This document shows, piece after piece, positions 53,195 to 62,785 of a stretch of DNA of 64,000 nucleotides. Made by a program: the position numbers and the translations under genes. Source of the DNA: Eudromia elegans (Eukaryota > Chordata > Aves > Tinamiformes > Tinamidae); contig PTEX01000293.1 of the NCBI GenBank assembly GCA_003342815.1, forward strand, positions 324,172 to 388,171, in the 5' to 3' direction. The notes beneath the pieces were generated by a model that saw only the letters and a list, made by a program, of their open reading frames with translations, searched no databases and was not told the DNA's origin. Positions within the stretch are counted from its first letter, which is position 1. Each line of letters opens with the position of its first letter.

Positions 53195-55961
53195 AGATCT
53201 TTTGAAGCATTGATACAATAGGAAATCAAAAGATCTCTTGCAACCAGTGGTGTCAATGATAGGTCACTTAAGTAGATCATGACACAGTTGACTTAAGAGC
53301 AAAAGTCTATCGTTTCAAGATTGGATCTGCATGCAGAATGAGGTTTGCTAGGCCTGACATCCCTAGGCCATAGTATTGCAGTCCCTGAGTGCAGGTTCAC
53401 ATCAGAGATGTTAATTGTCTCCAAACATCAGGCAAGTAATCTGCATTTTGAAGAGTCTCTGAGTGGGCATTTACATAATTTATGTTTTACAAAGCCCACT
53501 GATGCCTATTTGCATAATAGGCTGCAGCAGTGCCAAAAGATCCATTGCAGCACGTGGTGTCAGCTCTCATGAACTTCCAGCAAGTTTTACCCTGTCCTGG
53601 AGTTCTTATGACAGGGAGAAACTGGCAATAAGTGATAAATCTCAGAGAGAAGCCTGAGCGCCTGTCAAAGCTCCTTTGGCTGGTTGGAAGCACACGTACA
53701 TCAAGCCACATACTCGGTCACCTAACCAAGTGCTCTGCGTGTGTCTCTGCTGGTTGTGTGCACCCAAACAAGCAGAAATGGTCTTTTATGTATTTATTCT
53801 ACTTAGAGCCTTAGCTGACCTCGGTAGGACATTCATTTGATTTCCTGATTTGGAGTCTCCTGCTGCTCTCCACTCGCTTGCAGCAAAGACCCTGCTGTTT
53901 CCATGCTCTCCAACTTCTTCTTGCTTAAAAAAAATAATAGATTTTCTCCCCAGCACCCTCAGCCCTGGGCAGGATCCATGGGAGAGATGCTGCAGGTGCA
54001 GGGAGAAGAGCTTTGGGTCCCTTGCTGCTTTTATCACAGGCCCAGCTGTGCGGTCGTGCCTGAGCACACCAGCACGGAGAGAAGCCAGCCCTCGAGTCTC
54101 ACTGCAATATTCATCACTCTCCAAAGGGCCTTTTCATCACTCTCAAATCGAGTTAATACCTCAAGGGGTGGCTATCAGATGTGAGGTTTTACAGCCAAAA
54201 ATGATTTTTCCAAATGGCTCCCTCTAAGTGGTCTCCGCTTTGTCACTGCAGACAAATGTGAAGTTTAGTGATGCTGTTGCTATAAAAAAAGAGGACAGAT
54301 TTATAGCCCTTAGTCTGTTGTGCAGCACAGCTAAATTCTGACCTTTGCTTTTGGGGTGTGAATCTGCCATGAAACCTGGAAGGGCTGATTCCCCTGCCCC
54401 AAACAGAATTTAGGGAATGTGATCATTACCCGCCCTCGACACACGTTTCCTTCCCTTAATTTGCTGCACAGCCTGAACACCGACTGAGTGATCTTCTGTA
54501 TATGCGAATGGCTTGTGCTTGATTTTGTAAGACTTTTTTTGTAACCGTTTATTTTTTACCCTCAGTTGTGTATCTCCCTTACATTGGTGTTGGTCTGAGT
54601 ATTCTTCTGCCTGCTAGATGTGATAAGGGTTCCTCAGTTTCGCTGCACACTGTTAATAAGATAATGCTTTTAAGCCTTTTGGATTTTTTGCATGTGACAT
54701 GTTCTTCTTGCTACAGATATTCAGTGGAGTGATGACTCTAATCATCCTCCCCGTCAATAACTGTCAGCTGTGATAGAGCTGGGGTTCTGGCTGGCTGGAT
54801 AACCGAGCAATGTGAAATAGAGGATGTGCGTGCTGTGACTTTGCCAGGCTAGAGCAGGAGGAAGGATCATTCAAAGCTTGCACACCAGAGCCGAAGCAGG
54901 TCTAATGCTGTGATGTTTTCCTCTCTCTCTCTTTTCCTCTCATTAAGCATTAGTTACAACTGCATCATTTTAGAACCTATTGAAAAGATTTTTAACATAA
55001 TTCTATTTGGGCTAAAGAAATATCAGAAGTGCTGGAAACATTTTAAATTTTTCTTGCTGCCATTGTTAGTATGAAGGAAGTTAAGGGTCTGGTGACTTCA
55101 AAATCTTGCAGCAGGAATCATTCCTGTCCAGTGTCTTGAGGAGTGATGCGAATAATCAGGAGAACTTGACTGGCTTTTAAAGAGCAGGGAATGATGAGAA
55201 CAATGTGTTCACAGGATGGAAAGAGCCTTTCAGATGTTTTTAGAAATAAATGTGATTGTTTTTCTGTGCCTGCGTGCTGGAAGCTGGTGCCTTTTTGTGG
55301 TTATTATATTTGGGGATTTAGTCAGGCTGCTTGAGATGTTGGTCTTGAATCTGCCCCACCTCAGAAGGCAGCTGTGGGCTAAAAGGGCTCTGCCCTGAGT
55401 CTGGCGGGAGCAGAACTCCTCGGTGGGTTATTTTCCCCTGCCCATTCCTTTCAGATAAGACATCTGCTTATTCTGAAACGTAAGAGCGTAGCCTTCCAAG
55501 CAGGCAGCGGGCTGCCTTGCCTGGAGTGTCCTCGTGGAGCCAGGAGAGACCTCGCTCAGCAGCACACAGCAGTTCTTATTGCCCCTTCTCTATCTGCTGG
55601 TTCACTGTTACCTGATCTGAGTAGTTCCTTCCTGTGCAAGCCCCAGCCTTGTTCTTAGCTGGTTGTCCACAGAGCTGACCTGGTTTTACATGAGTAGGAG
55701 CGGCAGGACTTGGAGAATGTCACTGCTGCAGAAGTGTTTGATGCAGCTCAGTGTTGCGTATAAACGTAAATACTTTAGCGGATCAGTGCTGCTGGTGTCC
55801 AGGGTGCAGCAGACTCGTACCTCACCTGTCCAGCTGTGCAGCTCTGTCCTCCTCTTACGACGCAGGAAAACACTGAAGTTGCTCACGTGTTCTGAGAGGC
55901 TTTTCAGCAGAGAGAGATTTCTGCTGCTTTTCAGTTTTAGGCCTTGGGACTGAGAGGTTTC

Positions 55962-55993
55962 AGGCATATGCTGAATATTGAGGCATATGCTGA
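55962..55993. repeat. 13-bp direct repeat, 19-bp period
   Basis: AGGCATATGCTGA occurs at 55962-55974 and again at 55981-55993 with a six-base spacer. Confidence 0.88.
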
Positions 55994-56639
55994 GCCTCAA
56001 GCAGGTGCGTAGCTGCGTTTGTTTGGAAGGTGCAGCCTTTGTTTAAAGTTAAGCAGATGAAGTTCAAATCCTTGCTTCCAGTTGGACGTCCATTAGCGCT
56101 GCGTGACATCACATCCTGGTTTTGAAAAAACAGAGCTTTGTTTTCTCAGAGCTAAACTAAAATCCTCTTTAGCAATGCCAATTGCAAATACAGTTAGTAG
56201 GTTATAAAAAGGCTGGATATTTCTAGCGTGTAAATTCTGAAGTGGAGAGGTGCAGTTTCCCCTTAAGGGAAAGGCTGCCAACAGCGAGTGCTCTTTTTTC
56301 TCAAGAAAATAAGGAGTGTCTGAGGGAGAGGAGTTGGGATGGCTTTAAAAGTTTTTGTACTCTCATCCAAAATAAGTTTATAGTTTCCCCGTATACAATT
56401 TAATTAAGCCGTTGATTTGACCTTTGTATTGAGCAATAAAAGTTAACTGAGAAAGATGTGGGTAGAAGGAGATCACAAACAAAGGCTGCCCGCGTCAGCC
56501 GCCGGCCGGGTCTGTAACCAAAAACTAATGAGATCATCACGACAAAAGCAACTGCCAAAGCATTTTCAATTATTACTAATATTTTTCTTCCTTGCGCCAG
56601 TTTATATTTTTCTTAATTACAGCTTTGAGCTGTGGCGTG

Positions 56640-56900
56640 ATATTTAGCAGATGCCTTCGGCGCTTGGCGTGCCGAGCGCTCGCGCGCTCCAGCCTGGCAG
56701 GGGCACCGCATCTTTGAAGTCTAGAGCACAGAGTCCTCGTTAGCCATAAAGGTCAGGCCTGCATTCCTCGTATCCCCCCAAACTCCTATTAAGTTTAATA
56801 GGAGCTTGGAGCACGTGGGCCACGCGGTGTGGGGATCGCCCTCGCTCTTTGGGATACGGCTGGTGGAGCACGTACGGAGTGGCTCCACTTAACCATTAAA
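56640..56900. promoter_or_regulatory. CpG cluster bordering an AT-rich conserved-looking block
   Basis: About eight CpGs fall within roughly 40 bases near 56655-56695 (CGGCGC, GAGCGC and CGCGCG-type words), and more are scattered to 56880. A smaller CpG-rich patch sits just left, at 56488-56512. Immediately left (56340-56640) the sequence is AT-rich with TTTAATTAAG and similar words. The alternation suggests a regulatory element rather than coding DNA. Confidence 0.4.
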
Positions 56901-58079
56901 GTGCACTGTGCTGCGGTGGCAGAAGGCTCTCCCGGAGCTCTTCAGTTCCCTTCATTACAAGAAAGTTACAACCAAAGTTCAGCAGATTCCCTGGGAACAT
57001 CATGTTTTACAGACACTCGCATGCTGTGTTTCAGGGGATCGTGTCAGCTGTGCAGCCCTGTGCACGAGCTCGCTGGCAAACGAAACAAGCTCAAACAGGC
57101 AGCCGCAAACATGTGCCTAGGACTAGACTGAAAACAGATGTTTGCAGGAAGCGTAAAAGATGTTTGGCGTGTTTTAAGCCTATCCTTTCAGCTCCTCTGC
57201 GTTTCAATAGGTGCTGTGTTAATACAAGCAAAATGACGAAACCTGTTCTCGCGGGTGACTGCCGGATTCGTGGGATGGCTGCTGGGTCACACGGGCGTTC
57301 TGGACTCAGGTTATTTCCTCCCCAGGGACAGGCGGATGGTTCCGTTTGACGTTACCATTGCAGGGGCTGAGGCCGTTGCACCTCAGGCTTTACGCATTAG
57401 CCCTCGGGAGCTGCTGGTTGATGTAAGCAGTGTTGCCAGCACCCGACAGCTCAAATGGTCTTGCTGTTGCTGCTGACTCCTCTTCATTATATTCCTTGTT
57501 GCAGATGACTTTGTTTAAAACAGTAGTTCATAAAAGTAACGTTATTTCATGTGCAGATTGGCTGTGCTTCTGACTCTGGAGAATTTGCATTCCAAATTCA
57601 CAGAGTATGCAAAACATAAAGTAGTTCTGCTGTCTTAGAGAGGAACTCATCTGCCCAAGATCTCCCAGAGTTTATTATGCTACTGGAAACTTGTCCAGGC
57701 CTACGGTTGTCCTCTCAAGGGCAACTTCTCGTTTAGTCACACGCTTCTTGGAGAGACAGGCAGGAGGATCCCAGCTGATCACTGAGCTGGGGTCCAAAGT
57801 GGAACAAATCAATTAACCCCCATAACCTTGTCCTGCAGGTCTTTGGGAGACACTGGCCCAAACCTTATGCAACTCACTGGTTGCCTGGGGAAAGTGAATG
57901 ATTGGGTGGTTCTTGTCTTTTCTGGCTAAAGGTTCTTGCAGACTAAGATGAAGTTTCTTATAGGGGAATAGGATTATGCAGAAATAATTATATTCTCAGC
58001 CTGAAACAGAAAGGGGCAGGATATCACATATGTGGGAGGCTATAGAGACGTTAATATCTCCCTCCTCCTGGGAGCTCTG

Positions 58080-58460
58080 AATGGGAAATATTAAACCTGC
58101 CTTTTTTTCTGACTAATAAATATTGTGCAGCGGGCAAAGCAGACACCACGGTTTTGAGAATTGCATCACGCATTCCCTGCACGTCGGGAGCTCTCACGCT
58201 CCCGTTCCCAGCACTCCTATTTCCATTTGCCTGCTGCAGCTCTACCCGGCGATAATTAGCGCGGGTCTCGGTGTCAGCATAACAGATTATTTGGAAATTG
58301 CTGGTACGTTTTGTGGCGACAGCATTGTTTTGCAATTTCAGAGCTCCTTCCTTTGAATATGTAAAAGTAATTTCACCTTTTGCTACCAGAGGTGATAAAA
58401 AGCTAATAATAACGCTGTGACATCTACTGTAATTTAAGAGCCTGTTCTACCAAGTCGCAC
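58080..58460. promoter_or_regulatory. Candidate conserved non-coding element
   Basis: A compact block of high sequence complexity. It contains GATAATTAGCGCG near 58250-58262, an AGATTATTTGGAAATTG-type word near 58283-58299, TTTTGCAATTTCAG near 58328-58341, and TAATAATAACG near 58404-58414. It mixes AT-rich transcription-factor-like words with CpGs. No exon with both splice sites is evident. The open frames across it (58051-58335 minus, 58123-58356 plus) lack family features. Confidence 0.3.
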
Positions 58461-59634
58461 CTTGCCATAATTTCCTCGCAAGGCAGTGAGCCAAAGCCAA
58501 GTCTGTGATTGAAGTGACACTTCTCAAGTGACTGAGCTACAGCGTGGAGAGTGAAGGCAGGTACTGATCAATGCACTTTGGACCTGCGTTGCCTGACTCT
58601 CATTACAACCACGATGAGGCATTCAAGACATTAATTTACCTGTGTAGTTGCTGACATTTTGTCATTTCGAAGCACAGTGTTTGCATGAAAAGGTTAGGGA
58701 GAAGCGGACAGGGTCACGTGATCCATGTGGGAAAGCAGAAATAAACGATCCCTCCAAAGAATGGCATGTTAAAAATTCTCCCTGGAAGCTCCAAGTATGA
58801 AGCCTTTGGAAGCTTGTTCAAAATCTCTCTTGTGTTGTGGGCTTGATGACCATGACTTCAATGTCTGTGTCCCACTCCACTAGTAACTAGCCCCTGTAAT
58901 TAAGATGTATAGGACTAATCTGGCTAATCTCCTCCTTTTGTTTTTATTTTGTTTGAAATCCCCCTGTGGGCCTCGTGCACTTGCCCAGTGTCATGATCCG
59001 TGGCCGCTCACCAGCAGCAGCCTGTCCAGGAGCCCCGTGTTGGCTCAGGGCAAAGGGCAGGGAAGGGCAAAATTGGACCAGGGTTTTGTGTCAAACTAAT
59101 TAGCTTGTTCTTCCCTCTTGAGGACTGTAGGAAACTGCAACAGCTGTTTAAGTGGGCCTTGCTGATTATGTTCATTAGAGAGCAACAACGTGCACATACA
59201 CCAGCAAATAATTCAATCTTTGTTCATCCCTGCTAGTACCAGGGCAGCAAACTGTGAAACAGTGAGGGTGGGGAGGAGGATCTAACAGCTGGGCTGCCAA
59301 TATAACTTGAATTTGTGCCAGATAACCTGACAATAACCTGAACAAACAATAGTCTTGAGGGTTTTCCTCTGTATTGTTATTAGCTAAGCCTCAGGTGTGC
59401 CGTAATATGTGCCTCGCCAAAAGCCTCTGGAAGGCTTGCTCAGCCCGCAGCAGAGAGGAGGCTTTCTGCCCCTAAATTAGATGGCAAAGACAGGTTTGAC
59501 TCTCCCTTTGCTCTAGCTAGTCTTCCTGAAGGATGGTATTGATCCAGGGAGTATTTATGAGAGCTTCAGAGCCAGGCGAGCGGCGCACACGTTCCTGTGC
59601 AGCCATCTGCGGTTAGATCTCGACGTGAAGATAG

Positions 59635-59745
59635 GCCTGAACGCTCTGAACATCAAGGTCAAATAATTTCCTTTATGAGCTTTGTTTATATTGTCAAGAT
59701 GTGAATTTTGCAGCAATTAGTGGGGTGGATGTTCAGGTAAGGAGG
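59635..59745. promoter_or_regulatory. Candidate conserved non-coding element with forkhead-like and nuclear-receptor-like words
   Basis: The segment has TCAAGGTCA at 59653-59661, a nuclear receptor half-site-like word. It also has TTTGTTTATATTG near 59681-59693, which is forkhead-like, and GCAATTAG near 59713-59720, which is homeodomain-like. The grouping in about 110 bases suggests an enhancer. This is based on motif resemblance only. Confidence 0.28.
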
Positions 59746-60839
59746 TGGGCTCAATCGTCCGACCAACCCGACTGCCCTGTGCTGGCAGCAAACCAGGGGC
59801 ACGCAGCTTTGCAAGGTCCTCAGCAAGGGTCCCCCAAGCACCTTCAATACTATGCGTAGCTATACGGTGTTTCAGAGATCTTTTCCAAAAAGATAGAGCA
59901 TGCTGAAATAATGAAATAAATGATATAAAATAGCATTCATAGCCCAGTGTCCAGAGGGTGTCGTATGCATCAGCCTAAGGTCAGCTGAAGTCATCTCTGT
60001 TTCTGCCAAGGGGGAGGAGGGATGAGGATGGTAAAATTTCTAGCAATAGAGAAAGCATTTGATTGAGAACTATAAAGCCTCAACACATGAAAGGTAAATA
60101 CTAGAACAGACTAAAATAATGGGGGTTGTTGGTTTTTAGGAGATTGTGACTTGGGGCCTCGGTTCGTGGGGTTTGAACATCTGTGTCTGCTTTGTTGAGA
60201 CTGGAGTTTTCTTTCTGTGCTAGTCTTCCCACCAACACAGTTTTTCGCACACTCGCTGCTCTCTGGCTTTTGAACGTCAGTAGTAGGCTGAACATAATCA
60301 TCCCCGACTCGGAGGAAAAGGTTTAAGAGCAAAAACTCATTTAACTCTGTCAGCCAAAGCCCTGGAGTGAGTAAGCAACTGGATCTCTCAGCAAGCCGGA
60401 AGAAAACATGGAATTGCTTTGCTTAAAAAATAAATAAGGGATTGGGGGAACAAAGAATAGAAAGGGTTTTGTTATTTTTAAGGAGAGGAAAAGGACTGTT
60501 TTTGTAATAAATTATCTGTTTTGCACATTTAGGTTGTAGAAGAGAAGTGACCATGAATAGCATCTGAATATACTCTGCTTTAAAGGCAGAGAGAAAATTC
60601 AAATTTTAGTCCTTCCCCTGGAAAGGATGAAGGCAGACTTTTCTAATGTATTATTTAATGCCTGTTATGTAGTGCATTAAGTAGGCACAGAGAGCAAAGC
60701 TTTTAAAAACCAACAGCCTCTCTGGTAGCATTAAATATTACCTTAGATTTTTGGTGAAGTCAATATTAAGAAAATGAATGAATTAATACATTTCAGGCTG
60801 CCCAATTTATAGAGGCCAATCAAGTTACAGTGCTGGACA

Positions 60840-60965
60840 TGGCCAAGTGAAAGAGGGGAATAGATTTACCTGAGTGAGGTCTTAATTTAATCAGCTGGCC
60901 CCAGAGAGCTGAAGTCAGCAGGCTGGGATGATATAAGAGGCAGCAGAGAAATAGTGCCTTTCCCG
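60840..60965. promoter_or_regulatory. Candidate conserved non-coding element
   Basis: A stretch of mixed composition with TTAATTTAATCAGCTG near 60883-60898. This joins homeodomain-like TAAT cores to an E-box (CAGCTG), and a GGGATGATATAAG word follows at 60927-60939. No coding frame of interest is present. The claim rests on motif appearance. Confidence 0.22.
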
Positions 60966-61978
60966 CAGTGGCAAAGGAGAATGACAGTGATGGAAAGGAG
61001 TCTCAGCAGTGTCAGAACGCACCTATTTCCATGATTTATTCTTAATTTGCTTTAATGACAGCGTGAAGGTTGTCCATTTTTCTTTAAGTGTCCTCGGAAT
61101 ACTGATGCCTTCTATACGTTAGCGCACGCGCTGCCCGCACGTTTTCCTGCTGCGTGGAAGGGGAGCCATGTCCACGTCCTGCCGGAGGGAGATCCGAGTG
61201 CGGCAGCGGCCGAGGCTTTGCCCAGTGTCCCTTCTCCAGAGAGTCAACCTTGAGTCAGTTCAAGGAATCACGAGTTCCTCAGGGACTGATACTAAGATAA
61301 AAAAGGACAAATTTGTTGCATTTCTTTTGCAGTTCATAGTGCCAAAGAACAATGTGTATTTTTGCAATACAATAGCTCATTTTTATTATCAAGTGAGTTT
61401 ATTGATGGTTGTTCAGAAGTACTGACATGCAGACAATGAGCTCAGATTGCATTTACATTTCTGGAATACTTTCCGTCTTTCCACTTGCTGCCAGGAACTT
61501 GCTTCTGTGATTCAGAGGTTTTATTTTAAGATTGGGCAGTTGTTTAATCTGCATTACAAATCTGTGCTTTTTGCTTTCTGTGCAAATGTTCATTGCATTC
61601 ATTAATACTGCAGAAATCCTTTAAGCTTGGACCAGAACAATTACTGCTAATTTCTAATTTCTTCCAGGTAGGCATTTGTTTTTACCAGGCCCTTGGATAT
61701 TTTACAGGTTAACTGTAAAGTTACTGTCCCATCATCAAAGAAAATCATAATTTTTTCCCCCAGTGCTTGTGAAAGGGACCAAGGACAGAATGATCTCAGT
61801 AATACACACCTGACGTGAAGATAACTGGAGACCTCTATCAGTCGTTATCTCTCTTTAAAAATCTCAAATTTAATTTCTTTCAAGAAAAATAATTCTCACC
61901 TTCTTACAAATCTTTTACATAAAACAAGTCCCAAAATGTGTTTTTCTAGGGGATAATAAAGACCCTATGTCCTTCTTT

Positions 61979-62012
61979 CCTACTTTCAAAACAGTCCTAC
62001 TTTCAAAAAAGT
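61979..62012. repeat. 17-bp tandem duplication
   Basis: CCTACTTTCAAAACAGT is followed directly by CCTACTTTCAAAAAAGT, then by a partial third start (CCTCGTT). One mismatch between the full copies. Confidence 0.9.
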
Positions 62013-62169
62013 CCTCGTTCCTACTAGGAAAAACAGTGCCATCAAACATGAAGCATTTTCTCTTTGTTGATGCTCTCCTTGCCCCTATAGATGAGCAAGG
62101 TGTATGAGACACCTATTCCTTTGCTTGTGCTACACTTCGTCTCGCCACCTTCTACTAGGTCTCACGTTG

Positions 62170-62560
62170 CCTGAAAGCTCAAGGCAGCAGTGGCAGAGCA
62201 GAGGGCAGGCAGGACGTCGACTCCTGGGAGAAGCCAGAAGCTCGCAAACCCGGTCGCCGTTTCCCTAGGGCACGTTGCAAAAAAACCATTCCTGCGCCTG
62301 TGCTTTAGAGTAGGAGCTGGGCGTGTTCCAGGCGCCTGGAGGGCGTTGGCGCAAGAGGAAGCCCAGTCTGTGGCCCCGGCACGTGGCCCAGGACGTCGGT
62401 CACGGGGCTTTGACTGTGTCTGCGAGCAGAGCAGAGCTGCCGCGTGGGACTGGTGCTGCGCACAGCTCGGCCCCATCGTGCTCCGCACGGTTGTTCCGGC
62501 TCTGTGGAGTCTTCTCCCGTGACAGACAGAATTTAAAACCGCGACTTAAGCGCTGCGATT
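62170..62560. promoter_or_regulatory. CpG-rich stretch immediately upstream of the terminal exon
   Basis: GC-rich sequence with many CpG dinucleotides lies in the last few hundred bases of the intron, for example around 62217-62275, 62325-62405 and 62430-62490. It could simply share the high GC of the terminal exon, or it could be an intragenic CpG island. Long open frames on both strands here (62190-62522 plus, 62162-62488 minus) are expected from the base composition and have no recognisable domain. Confidence 0.35.
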
Positions 62561-62588
62561 AATCTCACGTTTACTTTCCTGTTTTCAG
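62560..62588 (+). promoter_or_regulatory. 3' splice acceptor with polypyrimidine tract
   Basis: A pyrimidine-rich run (ctttcctgttttcag at 62574-62588) ends in AG, directly before the open frame of the terminal exon. A possible branch-point adenosine lies in the TTAATC sequence near 62559-62564. This acceptor fixes the exon start and makes the exon phase 1: one base of the split codon comes from the previous exon. Confidence 0.8.
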
Positions 62589-62785
62589 ATGGAGTCAAGA
62601 AAACCCATGCAGAAAACAGGAACGAACCCAAGCCAACCGTGAAAAAGACTGACACCACCACCAGCAGCAGCACCGTCAAGTCCTCCTCCAAACACACTGT
62701 GCCCGGCAAGGGGAGCAGCGCGGGCCCGGCCTCGTCCCTCTGCATCCTGGCGGCGCTGGCCGCGCTGTGGCGCGGGCCGCTGTAG
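62589..62785 (+). CDS. Terminal coding exon of a probable GPI-anchored surface protein (partial gene)
   Basis: The exon begins right after an AG acceptor. Its first two bases (AT) complete a codon begun in an upstream exon outside this window. From 62591 it reads 64 codons to TAG at 62783-62785. Residues 1-20 are basic and hydrophilic (starting GVKKTHAENR). Residues 21-38 are Thr/Ser/Lys-rich, likely an O-glycosylated stalk. Residues 39-49 are a small-residue cluster (GKGSSAGPASS) suitable as an omega site. Residues 50-60 are hydrophobic (LCILAALAALW), followed by RGPL and the stop. This order (spacer, small residues, short hydrophobic end with no real cytoplasmic tail) is what GPI-attachment signals look like, and it implies an outer-leaflet cell-surface protein. 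The hydrophobic run is short and ends in an arginine, which is slightly atypical. A membrane-associated or secreted protein with a hydrophobic end is the alternative. No diagnostic domain lies in this exon, so contactin, IgLON, glypican, GFR-alpha, ephrin-A or another GPI family cannot be chosen. The coding sequence is GC-rich with many C/G third positions, unlike the flanking intron. Confidence 0.82.

Larger units (their letters stand above)
40451..56339. other. Non-coding DNA, no gene recognised
   Basis: Contains the microsatellites and short duplications listed separately. A block near 41870-41940 (CGTAATGAAGCCATTACG, which is nearly self-complementary, then CAGCTAATAGATTTTCATTT) looks enhancer-like. 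Open frames such as 43756-44205 minus and 46452-46802 plus are not supported as genes. Confidence 0.55.
56901..62169. other. Distal part of the last intron, rich in enhancer-like blocks
   Basis: The candidate elements at about 58.1, 59.6 and 60.8 kb lie here. Another small CpG-rich patch occurs near 61115-61215. Open frames (for example 56829-57131, 57002-57349 and 61168-61425) lack recognisable domains and splice context. The region leads into the terminal exon's acceptor. Confidence 0.5.

Noticed and set aside
56060..56085. GTTCAAATCC, which resembles a tRNA B box
   Set aside because: No matching A box upstream and no cloverleaf can be drawn.
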